Source: Chromatiales bacterium
GTDB lineage: Bacteria; Pseudomonadota; Gammaproteobacteria; CAMYNG01
Length of the DNA: 7,417 bases
Direction of reading: 5' to 3'
Assembly: GCA_026990045.1 (NCBI GenBank)
Contig: JALSIK010000429.1
Span: forward strand, 1-7,417
Shown here: in pieces, positions 1-6,238 of the stretch
Layout of the letters: each line of letters opens with the position of its first letter
How positions within the stretch are numbered: the first letter of the stretch is position 1
Program-made: the position numbers and the translations under genes
Notes under the pieces: generated by a model
Database searches by the model: none
What the model was told of the DNA's origin: nothing
Seen by the model: the letters and a program-made list of their open reading frames with translations, nothing else

Positions 1-519
1 CAGGCCGCCGAGGGGAAAGCGCGACAGCAGGGCCACGTCGATGCCGCGGGTGTCGTTGCCGTCGACGAGGATCTCGTGGGGATAGCGCCTGGCCCCGCGC
101 AGGTTGTCGGCGGCGAAGCGGCGCAGCACGGGCCGGTTCTCCACCTCCACCAGGCAGGTGACATGGGCGTCCACCGCGCGGATGACGCGGGCGGTGTTGC
201 GCACGGTGCGGTCGGTGAAGCGGTCGCGCTTGAGTTCGATCCAGCCGCGCCAGTCGCCGCGGCCGCCGGCCGTGACCTTGGTGCGGCGGCGGTTGAACAG
301 CTTGCCGCGGGTGCTGACGATGCGGATGTCGTCCTTGAGTTGCCGGTACAGGCGCAGGATCTCGGGCTTGTCGTAGGTCTTGCGGGCCAGCTCGGCCTGG
401 AGCCGGCCCAGGGCGTCGATGCGGGCCTGGGCCGCCAGGTGGTCGTCCATGTTGAGCAGGCGGGCGCGGCCGAACAGGTTTTCCACGTTGTAGGTGGCGA
501 TGCGCAGTCCGTTGGGCAT
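1..519 (-). CDS. Endonuclease/exonuclease/phosphatase family protein, N-terminal part (truncated by window edge)
   Basis: Reading the minus strand from ATG at 519-517 gives 173 codons that stay open to the window edge, so the C-terminus and stop are missing. The start of the protein reads IATYNVENLF (residues 7-16), the typical first strand of the DNase I-like fold with its conserved Asn11. LVEVEN (residues 123-128) supplies the usual metal-binding Glu, and GNDTRGIDVALLSRFP (154-169) is the characteristic central motif. The later Asp-x-Asn and Ser-Asp-His motifs would lie outside the window. Members of this superfamily are metal-dependent phosphoesterases acting on nucleic acids, phospholipids or inositol phosphates, and the substrate cannot be told from this part. 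A GAGGA Shine-Dalgarno sits 6 bases before the ATG, and the gene follows the DUF815 ATPase by 25 bases, so it is probably the distal gene of that operon. No signal peptide is visible. Confidence 0.88.
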   Translation of the reverse strand, partial: MPNGLRIATYNVENLFGRARLLNMDDHLAAQARIDALGRLQAELARKTYDKPEILRLYRQLKDDIRIVSTRGKLFNRRRTKVTAGGRGDWRGWIELKRDRFTDRTVRNTARVIRAVDAHVTCLVEVENRPVLRRFAADNLRGARRYPHEILVDGNDTRGIDVALLSRFPLGGL

Positions 520-544
520 GGGGTCGTCCTCGGTGTGAAATGGC

Positions 545-1333
545 TCAGTTTTCGGCGCCGTCGGCCGGGGGATCGAAGAACTGGTTGAAGAACTGGCGCG
601 CGGTGCGCCCGGAACGCACGCCGCGGGCCAGGGCGTAGCGCAGGGCCTCGGCGTGAACGGCCTCGCGGTCGGCCCCGCGGCCCGCGAACAGGTGATCGAC
701 GATGGCCAGGTACTCGTCCTGGCCCAGGGGGTGGAACGACAGCCACAGGCCGAAGCGGTCGGACAGGGAGATGGTTTCCTCCACCGCGTCGGACGGGTGC
801 AGCTCGCCGTTCTCGTGCCGGGCGGCCAGGTTGTCGGCCATGTACTCGGGCACCAGGTGGCGGCGGTTGGAGGTGGCGTACACGCGCACGTTGTCGGCGG
901 GTCGCTCGATGGAGCCCTCGAGCACGGTCTTGAGCGCGCGGTAGCCGGCCTCGCCGGGCTCGAAGCCGAGATCGTCGCAGTAGATGACGAAGCGCTGCGG
1001 CTGGTGGCGGATGTCGTCCACGATCTCGGGCAGGCGCACCAGGCTGTCGCGGTCCACCTGGATGAGGCGCAGGCCGTCGGCGCGGAAACGGTTGAACACG
1101 GCCTTGATGAGGGAGGACTTGCCGGTGCCGCGCGCGCCCCACAGCAGGGCGTTGTTGGCAGGCAGCCCGGCGACGAAGCGGCGGGTGTTGCGCACCAGGG
1201 CGGCCTTCTGCCGCTCGATGCCCACCAGGTCGTCCAGCGCCACCGGGTCCGGGTCGGCCACCGGGTGCAGGGCGCCGCGGTGGGGCCGCCAGATGGCGGC
1301 CGGGATGCGGGTCCAGTCGATGGTCCCGTCCAT
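545..1333 (-). CDS. DUF815-type AAA+ ATPase
   Basis: This 262-residue protein has a complete P-loop ATPase core. Walker A is GARGTGKS (66-73), Walker B is FVIYCDDL (115-122), sensor 1 is in ATSN (153-156), SDRFG (191-195) holds a likely arginine finger, and SGRTARQF (241-248) resembles a sensor 2 helix. The stretch VALDDLVGIERQK (31-43) before Walker A and the FxPGEAGYRALKTVLEG-like segment after Walker B match the DUF815 group, which is widespread in proteobacteria but has no agreed function. Its length is normal for a compact family member. The protein is soluble and presumably cytoplasmic. The start is ATG at 1333, 6 bases after the stop of the BtuF-like gene, and its GAGG ribosome site overlaps that stop codon, which points to co-translation. 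The family call is firm; a role within this operon is unknown. Confidence 0.9.
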   Translation of the reverse strand: MDGTIDWTRIPAAIWRPHRGALHPVADPDPVALDDLVGIERQKAALVRNTRRFVAGLPANNALLWGARGTGKSSLIKAVFNRFRADGLRLIQVDRDSLVRLPEIVDDIRHQPQRFVIYCDDLGFEPGEAGYRALKTVLEGSIERPADNVRVYATSNRRHLVPEYMADNLAARHENGELHPSDAVEETISLSDRFGLWLSFHPLGQDEYLAIVDHLFAGRGADREAVHAEALRYALARGVRSGRTARQFFNQFFDPPADGAEN

Positions 1334-1339
1334 GGCGCC

Positions 1340-2182
1340 TCAGTGCACCCCCTGCCAGCGCAGCACGATGCGGTGCAGCCGGTCCAGGCCGTCGCGCAGC
1401 GCGCCGGGGCCGGGCTGCAGGATCTCGGCCGACTTGATCTCGTACAGGTGGCCGTCACGCACGGCGGGGATCCGGTGCCAGCCGGGCCGGGCGGCGACCT
1501 CCTCCGGCCGGAACCGGCGGCCGCACCAGGAACCGATGATGATGTCGGGCGCGCGGGCGATGACCTCGTCCGGGTCGCCGATGACCCGCCGGCGGGCGTC
1601 GGCATGAACGGCCAGGTGGGCGAAACAGTCCTCGCCGCCGGCGGCCTCGATGAGCTGCGAAACCCAGCGCACGCCGGCAATCATGGGGTCCGGCCATTCC
1701 TCGAAGTAGATGCGCGGGCGCCGCGGCAGGTGGCGCGCGGCGCGCCGCACCCGCTCGACGCCGGCGGCCAGCTCCGCCGCCAGGGCGTTGGCCCGCCCGC
1801 CCGCGCCCACCAGGTGGCCGAGGGTGACCATCATGTTGAGGATGCCGCCGACGGAGCGCTGGTTGAACACCAGCACCGGCAGGCCGGCGCGGATGAGTTC
1901 CCCGGCCAGGTCGGCCTGCAGGTCGGAGAAGCCCAGGACCAGGTCGGGTTCCAGGGCCAGGATGCGGTCCACCCGGGCGGTGGTGAAGGCGCCGATACGC
2001 GGCTTTTCCTTCCGGGCCCGGGCCGGGCGCACGGTGTAACCGGAGATGCCGGCGATGCGGTCTTCCTCGCCCAGCAGGTACAGGGTCTCGGCGGTCTCCG
2101 GGGTGAGGCAGGCGATGCGCTCCGGCAGCCGGCCGGCCGTCTCGTGCCGCCCGCGCGCGGCGTGGGAACGGGCGCTGCTCAC
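1340..2182 (-). CDS. BtuF-like cobalamin-binding protein without signal peptide
   Basis: The 280-residue product has the periplasmic-binding-protein fold of the BtuF/FepB group (COG0614). RIACLTPETAETLYLLGEEDRIAGIS (22-47, read in parts) is the standard first lobe, LEPDLVLGFSDLQ (77-89) the second conserved segment, and YFEEWPDPMIAG (159-170), WVSQLIEAAGG (173-183) and APDIIIGSWCG (211-221) are typical of the cobalamin-binding branch. It starts with GTG at 2182-2180, overlapping the previous stop as GTGA, so translation is probably coupled. The first 21 residues are polar and rich in Arg and His with no hydrophobic stretch, and the open frame further upstream is not hydrophobic either. The protein is therefore predicted to stay in the cytoplasm, unlike true BtuF. 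No BtuC or BtuD gene lies in the window. Cytosolic relatives annotated as cobalamin-binding are common; whether this one binds B12, another corrinoid or a siderophore is not shown by sequence alone. Confidence 0.85.
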   Translation of the reverse strand: MSSARSHAARGRHETAGRLPERIACLTPETAETLYLLGEEDRIAGISGYTVRPARARKEKPRIGAFTTARVDRILALEPDLVLGFSDLQADLAGELIRAGLPVLVFNQRSVGGILNMMVTLGHLVGAGGRANALAAELAAGVERVRRAARHLPRRPRIYFEEWPDPMIAGVRWVSQLIEAAGGEDCFAHLAVHADARRRVIGDPDEVIARAPDIIIGSWCGRRFRPEEVAARPGWHRIPAVRDGHLYEIKSAEILQPGPGALRDGLDRLHRIVLRWQGVH

Positions 2183-2880
2183 GATCCGCCCCCGCCCTGG
2201 TCGGCCTCCAGCAGGGCCCGGATCTGTTCGCGCAGGAGCTTGTTCTCGTCCTCCAGCACGAACACGCAGTGGGACATCTCGCGGTGGGAACGGGCCACGC
2301 GCTGCAGCTTCTCGGCCAGCGACCCCCCGCTCTCGTCCTCGCCCATCTCGGCCAGGGCCTCCTCCAGTTCCCTGGCCTCCTCCTGCATGAGCTCCATCAT
2401 GGTGGCCAGGTCCTCGTGCTCGGCCTTTTCTTCCTTTTCCTTTTCCGCCATGTCCTTGATGTCACCCAGGTCCAGGCGCTTGACCAGCTTGCGTTCCAGC
2501 AGCAGGCGGCGCATGGCCTGGCCGAAGCGGGTCCAGAAGTCGTCGTCGCGGGTCTTGTCCGCGGCCAGCTCCAGCTCCAGGGCCAGGTAGCCCTGGCGCA
2601 GGCGCAGCCAGTCGCGCTCGGTGAGCTCCACCTGCTCCCGCGGTGCCTCCCCGAACAGGGTGTTGAACCGCTCCTCGGTGAGCTTGATCTCCGCCTGCAG
2701 GTAGTGCCGCACGTCGACATTGGCGGCCTCGTCGGCCGGGCGGGCGGCGGGGGCTTGCGCGGCGGCCCGCAGGCGCCGGCGCTGGTGGCGGATGTACCAG
2801 GCCATGCCGGCACAGGCCGCGGCCAGGAGGATCACGGCCTCCAGCAGGAAGGAAAAGGTCAGGGGGCTCAGTTGGATCAT
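2179..2880 (-). CDS. Single-pass membrane protein with cytoplasmic coiled coil, unknown function
   Basis: I do not recognise a named family. The 233-residue protein opens with one hydrophobic segment (about residues 7-30, FLLEAVILLAAACAGMAWYI in part) followed by RHQRRRLR (31-38). By the positive-inside rule the N-terminus is outside and the remaining 200 residues are cytoplasmic. Residues 60-135 look helical and charged (LTEERFNTLFGE, WLRLRQGYLALELEL). Residues 143-180 are strongly acidic and coiled-coil-like (AEKEKEEKAEHEDL, ELMQEEARELEEALAEMGE), and a final helix VFVLEDENKLLREQIRALLE (207-226) has a heptad pattern. The tail is GGGGS. I chose ATG at 2880 because GGAGG lies 7 bases before it and the membrane segment begins there; the open frame extends further upstream but that part overlaps the ATPase-FHA gene. 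It follows that gene by 23 bases and overlaps the BtuF-like gene by 4, which suggests joint expression with the FHA ATPase. Confidence 0.85.
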   Translation of the reverse strand: MIQLSPLTFSFLLEAVILLAAACAGMAWYIRHQRRRLRAAAQAPAARPADEAANVDVRHYLQAEIKLTEERFNTLFGEAPREQVELTERDWLRLRQGYLALELELAADKTRDDDFWTRFGQAMRRLLLERKLVKRLDLGDIKDMAEKEKEEKAEHEDLATMMELMQEEARELEEALAEMGEDESGGSLAEKLQRVARSHREMSHCVFVLEDENKLLREQIRALLEADQGGGGS

Positions 2881-2903
2881 GATGCGGCCTCCCGCCGCCG
2901 GAG

Positions 2904-4148
2904 TCAGTCCCCGCCACCCACCTCGGCCACGCCCCGGATGGCGGGGGCCAGCCGGTTCTCCTCGCTCTGGCGGCGCGCGGTCTCGTCGGGGCCGCTGGCA
3001 AACCGGAGCTCGAAGCTGGCGATGCGGATGACGTCGCCGTCGCGCAGGGCGTGCCAGCGCACCGGCTGGTTGTTGACCAGGGTACCGTTGGTGCTGTTGA
3101 GGTCCTGCAGGAAATAGGTCCCGGCGATGTTGACGATCTGGGCGTGGCTGCGGCTCACCTTGCCGTGGCCCAGGCACAGGTGCTGGTTGCTGCGGCGGCC
3201 GATGAGGATGCGCTCGCGGTCCAGCTCGAAGTCGGTGACGTAGGTGCCGTCGCGGTGGATGGTGAGGCGGCCGGCCGCGGGAATGGCACGGTCGCGCACG
3301 GCATGGCCGCCCGCCGGCACCCCGCCGGTGCGGTGGGCATAGGGCACCCAGCCCAGCTTGTCGATGGCGGCGTTGACGCAGTCGGCGTCCACGCAGGCGC
3401 GCTCGCGCATGTAGGCCGCGGTGAGCGCCATGTCGCAGAGCACGTTGACCAGGCGCGGCACGCCGCCGCTGTAACGGTACACGATGGCCAGGGCGTCGTC
3501 GGGAAAGCGGATGAAGTTCTCGCCGCCGGCGATCCAGATGCGGTACTCGATGTAGCGCCGGGTCTCTTCCTCGGTGAGGGGATCGATGTGGCAGTGCAGG
3601 CGCACGCGCTGGGAGAAGGCATCACGGCGCTGGGGGCTGATGATGAAGTTGAGCTCGGACTGCCCCACCAGGATGACGTTGAGCACCTTGCGCCCGTAGC
3701 GCTCGAGGTTGGAGAGCATGCGGATCTCCTCCAGCACCTCGGGCTTGAGGCGATGGGCCTCGTCCACCACCAGGATCACCACCTTGCCGTCGAAGTGGGC
3801 GGCGAGGGCGAACTCGTTGAGCGTGTTGATGAGCTCGGCCTTGTTGCGTCCCTCGGGCCGGAGCCCGAACTCCAGGCAGGCGGCGAGCAGGAACTCGGTA
3901 CTGTCGAGCTGGGTCTGCTGCACGCGGGCGATGACCGCCTCGTCCTCCAGCTCGCCCAGCACGTTCTCCAGCACGATGGTCTTGCCCACGCCGGGATCCC
4001 CGGTGATGACGGCCAGGCCGTCGCGCACGTGGAGCAGGTAATTGAGATAGGCCTTGGCCAGGGCGTGGCCCTCGCCCATGAAGAAGTAGCCCGCGTCGGC
4101 CGTGAGTCGGAACGGATAGTCGTCCAGGTGGAAGAATTCGCGGTACAT
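2904..4148 (-). CDS. ExeA/GspA-type AAA ATPase fused to a C-terminal FHA domain
   Basis: This 414-residue protein joins two modules. Residues 1-270 are an ExeA-like ATPase: the family opening YREFFHLDDYPFRLTAD (2-18), Walker A GDPGVGKT (50-57), Walker B VVILVVDEAH (123-132), a sensor-like LVGQSEL (160-166), FSQRVRLHCHIDPL (178-191) and the family signature SGGVPRLVNVLCD (227-239). Residues 293-384 form a forkhead-associated domain with IGRRS (316-320), KVSRSHAQI (330-338) and NSTNGTLVNN (351-360), carrying the Gly-Arg, Ser-x-x-His and Asn-Gly residues that normally contact phosphothreonine. ExeA-type proteins elsewhere energise assembly of envelope machinery such as the type II secretin, usually with a periplasmic peptidoglycan-binding domain; here an FHA domain replaces it and there is no membrane segment. 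It appears to be the first gene of the operon and is followed by a membrane coiled-coil protein. The ATG at 4148 has no clear ribosome site. The domain calls are firm; the process served is unknown. Confidence 0.93.
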   Translation of the reverse strand: MYREFFHLDDYPFRLTADAGYFFMGEGHALAKAYLNYLLHVRDGLAVITGDPGVGKTIVLENVLGELEDEAVIARVQQTQLDSTEFLLAACLEFGLRPEGRNKAELINTLNEFALAAHFDGKVVILVVDEAHRLKPEVLEEIRMLSNLERYGRKVLNVILVGQSELNFIISPQRRDAFSQRVRLHCHIDPLTEEETRRYIEYRIWIAGGENFIRFPDDALAIVYRYSGGVPRLVNVLCDMALTAAYMRERACVDADCVNAAIDKLGWVPYAHRTGGVPAGGHAVRDRAIPAAGRLTIHRDGTYVTDFELDRERILIGRRSNQHLCLGHGKVSRSHAQIVNIAGTYFLQDLNSTNGTLVNNQPVRWHALRDGDVIRIASFELRFASGPDETARRQSEENRLAPAIRGVAEVGGGD

Positions 4149-4309
4149 GCCGGGACTATTCTAATAGGAATGGCGGGCCCGTTACACCCGTGCCCGGCCA
4201 CCACCGGTTCCGGCGCAAGGCGGGTCGTGACCCATCATTTCAAAGGCTTATGGCGACGAGTTAAGGTCGATTACAGGATAGGCACCGCGCCCTGCGCTAC
4301 CATCACGCC
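4149..4309. other. Divergent intergenic region
   Basis: These 161 bases separate the minus-strand operon from the plus-strand exported-protein gene and must hold both promoters unless transcription enters from elsewhere. The sequence is less GC-rich than its flanks around 4155-4170 and 4230-4280. No strong sigma-70 promoter, no known riboswitch and no RNA gene could be recognised. For the plus-strand gene, TACCAT (4298-4303) is a possible -10 just before the ATG, with no good -35. Confidence 0.6.
4158..4186 (-). promoter_or_regulatory. Possible promoter of the FHA-ATPase operon
   Basis: On the minus strand TAGAAT (4163-4158) is a good -10 hexamer lying about 10 bases before the ATG at 4148. 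The matching -35 position reads TGTAAC (4186-4181, 17-base spacing) and is poor. If real, transcription would start only a few bases before the ATG, giving an almost leaderless message, in line with the absence of a Shine-Dalgarno sequence. The -10 lies inside a small palindrome, CTATT-CT-AATAG (4156-4167), which might be an operator or chance. Confidence 0.3.
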
Positions 4310-5290
4310 ATGGCCCCCCGCCGCCGCACCCTTGCCGCTCTGTGCCTGCTCGCCGCCGCCCGCGCCCCCGGGGCCGCGGAGCCCGCCGCGGCGGCGCCGG
4401 AACCGGGGCCGTGGCGGCTGCTGGACCTGTCCCACGCCTTTCTCTCGGAGGGGCTGGAGACGGTGGTGCGGCGGGTGGATGCCTTCTTCGCCAACACGCC
4501 TGCATATGAAGGCGGCACCGGCAGCTATGCCCAGCTCACCGGCGATCTCATCCTGCGCGAGGGTGGCGAGCGGGACGCCCTGGGCAACGTGCGGCTGCGC
4601 CTGCGCCTGCCCCGCACCCAGGAACGCCTGCACCTGCTGCTGGAGACGGACCCCGACCGCACGCCGGCAGCAGGTCCCGGCGGCCCGCTGTCACCGGCGG
4701 CCACCTCGGCCGAGCCGTTGCCCGACGAGGACTACTTCGGATCGCTGGAGGGCCTGGTGGGGGAACTGAGGCACTGGCGGGTGCGGCCGTCGCTGGGCGT
4801 GAAGTTCGCCGATCCCATCGATCCCTTCGTGCGCCTGCGCCTGCAGCGGCGTGGGCCGGCGGACACCTGGCAGTCCTGGTTCCAGCAGGACATCTACCGG
4901 TTCAAGGAGGCCGGCACCGTGCTCGCCACCACGCTGGAGCTGGACCGCCGCCTGGGCCGGCACCACCTGCTGCGCAGCGTGAGCAGCGGCCAGTGGCGCG
5001 AGGACACCGGCGTGCTGTCCCTCTCTCAGGCACTGGTCCTGTACCGGCCCCTGAGCGCACACCGGGCGCTGGCCTGGGAAGTGGCCGCGTACGGGAACGA
5101 CGCACCCGTGCTGCGAGCCACGGCCTACGCCACCAGCCTGCGTTACCGCAGGCGCCTGCAGCGGAACTACCTGTACGGTGAAATGGTACCGGCGGTACGC
5201 TGGCGGCGGGAGAACGACTGGCGGGCCGAAGTCAGCCTCACCCTGCGCATCGAGCTGCTGGTGGGAAAGGCATATTCGGAAGACAGATGA
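4310..5290 (+). CDS. Exported beta-rich protein of unknown function
   Basis: I do not recognise a named family. The 326-residue product begins with a signal peptide: MAPRRR, a hydrophobic core LAALCLLAAA (8-17) and a probable signal peptidase I site after GAA (21-23). The mature part starts with a helical segment (35-62). It then becomes rich in alternating strands: NVRLRLRL (93-100), FVRLRLQR (173-180), GTVLATTLELDR (202-213), GVLSLSQALVLYRPL (234-248), ALAWEVAAYG (253-262), YATSLRYRR (273-281), NYLYGEMVPAVRW (286-298) and WRAEVSLTLRIELLVG (304-319). A low-complexity Pro/Ala linker lies at 117-138. The pattern suits a periplasmic or outer-membrane beta protein, possibly a small barrel, although the usual C-terminal aromatic residue is absent. 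The last codons (SEDR, stop) fall in a seven-base repeat array. It is divergent from the ATPase-FHA operon and convergent with the CWC-like gene. The ATG has no visible ribosome site. Confidence 0.82.
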   Translation: MAPRRRTLAALCLLAAARAPGAAEPAAAAPEPGPWRLLDLSHAFLSEGLETVVRRVDAFFANTPAYEGGTGSYAQLTGDLILREGGERDALGNVRLRLRLPRTQERLHLLLETDPDRTPAAGPGGPLSPAATSAEPLPDEDYFGSLEGLVGELRHWRVRPSLGVKFADPIDPFVRLRLQRRGPADTWQSWFQQDIYRFKEAGTVLATTLELDRRLGRHHLLRSVSSGQWREDTGVLSLSQALVLYRPLSAHRALAWEVAAYGNDAPVLRATAYATSLRYRRRLQRNYLYGEMVPAVRWRRENDWRAEVSLTLRIELLVGKAYSEDR

Positions 5291-5338
5291 CGGAGGACGG
5301 AAGACGGACGGTGCAAGACGGGTGACAGACGGGAAGGC
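5276..5338 (+). repeat. Degenerate seven-base tandem array (ACGGAAG type)
   Basis: Read in blocks of seven from 5276 the sequence is TCGGAAG, ACAGATG, ACGGAGG, ACGGAAG, ACGGACG, GTGCAAG, ACGGGTG, ACAGACG, GGAAGGC. Most blocks are one to three changes from ACGGAAG, and the phase is kept over about 60 bases. It starts inside the last codons of the exported-protein gene and fills most of the spacer to the convergent CWC-like gene. No hairpin or T-run is present, so it is not an obvious intrinsic terminator. Confidence 0.75.
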
Positions 5339-5352
5339 AGGCGTTGCCGGGC

Positions 5353-5598
5353 TCATTCCCGGCGCCCTTGCATGATCGCCCGCAGGCGCGCCGCCTGCCG
5401 GCGGCGCCAGGCCTCGTCGCGCAGCACCAGCAGGCAGTGGCGGCAGAGGCAATCGTCGTAGCGGGCGGCAATGTACTCCAGCGCGGCCTCGTCCAGCACC
5501 ACGGTCTGGCACTGGCACAGGAGCACCGACCCCGACTTGCACTCGAACACCGCGCCGCAGCGGGCGCAGGACTTGGTTTCGTGCTTGGATACGTCCAT
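5353..5598 (-). CDS. Small cysteine-rich CWC-like protein
   Basis: This 81-residue protein has the cysteine layout of the Cys-rich CWC family: CARCGAVFEC (11-20), CQC (28-30) and CLCRHCL (50-56), giving eight cysteines that probably bind one or two metal ions, most likely zinc. The family hallmark Cys-Trp-Cys is here Cys-Gln-Cys. Residues 58-80 are a basic helix (RDEAWRRRQAARLRAIM) that could touch nucleic acid or a partner. Family members are small, cytosolic and of unknown role. The ATG at 5598 is preceded by GGAGG at 4 bases. It lies 30 bases after the HExxH gene, so the two are probably co-transcribed. Confidence 0.8.
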   Translation of the reverse strand: MDVSKHETKSCARCGAVFECKSGSVLLCQCQTVVLDEAALEYIAARYDDCLCRHCLLVLRDEAWRRRQAARLRAIMQGRRE

Positions 5599-5628
5599 GC
5601 CGCCTCCGGCCGCGACGCACCCCGGTGC

Positions 5629-6165
5629 TCAGGGCCGCCCCGCCGCGGCCACCCCCGCCCCCGGCGCGCGGCACCCGGCGCGGTAGTCGCGCAGCCAGCC
5701 GTCGGCCCACCAGTTGGCGTTGGCCTCGGTGTTCTTCAGGTCCACCTGGCGGGAATGGCTGAGGAAGTGAAAGCACTCGTGGGCCAGGGTATGGACCGCG
5801 CACTCCTCCAGGTCGTCGAAGCGGAATTCCACCGGGCCGGAACGCCAGCCCTGGCGGCAGCGGGGGTCGGGCACCCGGCCCCAGTGCTGGAACCGGAACG
5901 GCGGTGCCAGCTCCACGTTGACGCTGGCCCGGATGCGGTAGCCGCTCTTGAAGCTGCGCGCCCGCGGCCGGGTCCGCACCGGGTAGGTGCAGGCCCCGTG
6001 CAGCAGGTGGCGGCCGTCGAGGGGCAGCAGCTTGATCCACTCCAGCCGGGTGGTGTCGAACTCCACCAGCCGGGTGCAGATGAACCCCAGGACATGGGGC
6101 ATGCCCACCTTGTCGATGATTTTCAAGGGGCCGGGAGCCGGGGGCGGGGCATCAGGGGCATTCAT
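5629..6165 (-). CDS. Putative zincin-type metallopeptidase, short
   Basis: The 178-residue protein carries HTLAHECFHFLSH (125-137), which contains a perfect HExxH zinc motif (His129, Glu130, His133). NTEANANWWADGWL (145-158) follows, where Glu147 stands 14 residues after the second His and could be the third ligand, as in gluzincins. The upstream part (about 14-118) has an odd mixture of strands, for example GFICTRLVEF and GYRIRASVNVEL, that I cannot assign. There is no signal peptide or membrane helix, so a cytosolic protein is expected. The last 20 residues are low-complexity Ala/Gly/Arg. The ATG at 6165 has AGGA 9 bases upstream. The gene lies between nrdJb and the CWC-like gene on the same strand. 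I call it a probable metallopeptidase on motif only; it may be an inactive or non-peptidase relative. Confidence 0.72.
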   Translation of the reverse strand: MNAPDAPPPAPGPLKIIDKVGMPHVLGFICTRLVEFDTTRLEWIKLLPLDGRHLLHGACTYPVRTRPRARSFKSGYRIRASVNVELAPPFRFQHWGRVPDPRCRQGWRSGPVEFRFDDLEECAVHTLAHECFHFLSHSRQVDLKNTEANANWWADGWLRDYRAGCRAPGAGVAAAGRP

Positions 6166-6182
6166 TCAACAGAATCCTGGCC

Positions 6183-6207
6183 GGTGCGTTCGCGCAGCGA
6201 ACGCACC
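6183..6207. repeat. REP-like palindrome
   Basis: GGTGCGTTCGC (6183-6193) and its exact complement GCGAACGCACC (6197-6207) enclose a three-base loop, GCA, giving an 11-bp perfect stem followed by CCTAC. Elements beginning GGGTGCGTT and ending AACGCACCCTAC are common extragenic repeats in gammaproteobacteria, which I take from general knowledge. It lies in the nrdJb to HExxH-gene spacer, just upstream of the ribosome site of the latter. There is no T-run, so any terminator role is doubtful. Confidence 0.75.
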
Positions 6208-6238
6208 CTACCGCTGCGCCGTCGATGTGAACCCGGTT

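Noticed and set aside
653..2590. Long plus-strand open frame of 645 codons
   Set aside because: It lies antisense to the DUF815, BtuF-like and coiled-coil genes, which have clear families or ribosome sites. Its product is repetitive Ala/Gly/Val/His-rich, as expected for a shadow frame in GC-rich DNA.
2881..3177. N-terminal extension of the coiled-coil protein to an upstream ATG
   Set aside because: The extra 99 residues overlap the FHA domain coding region and are Arg/Pro-rich. The ATG at 2880 has a good ribosome site and begins the membrane segment.
3051..4769. Plus-strand open frame of 572 codons crossing the divergent spacer
   Set aside because: It is antisense to the ATPase-FHA gene and then overlaps the signal-peptide gene in another frame, and it shows no recognisable domain.
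4691..6040. Minus-strand open frame of 449 codons
   Set aside because: It covers parts of three other genes and their spacers out of frame and is Pro/Ala/Arg-rich without motifs.
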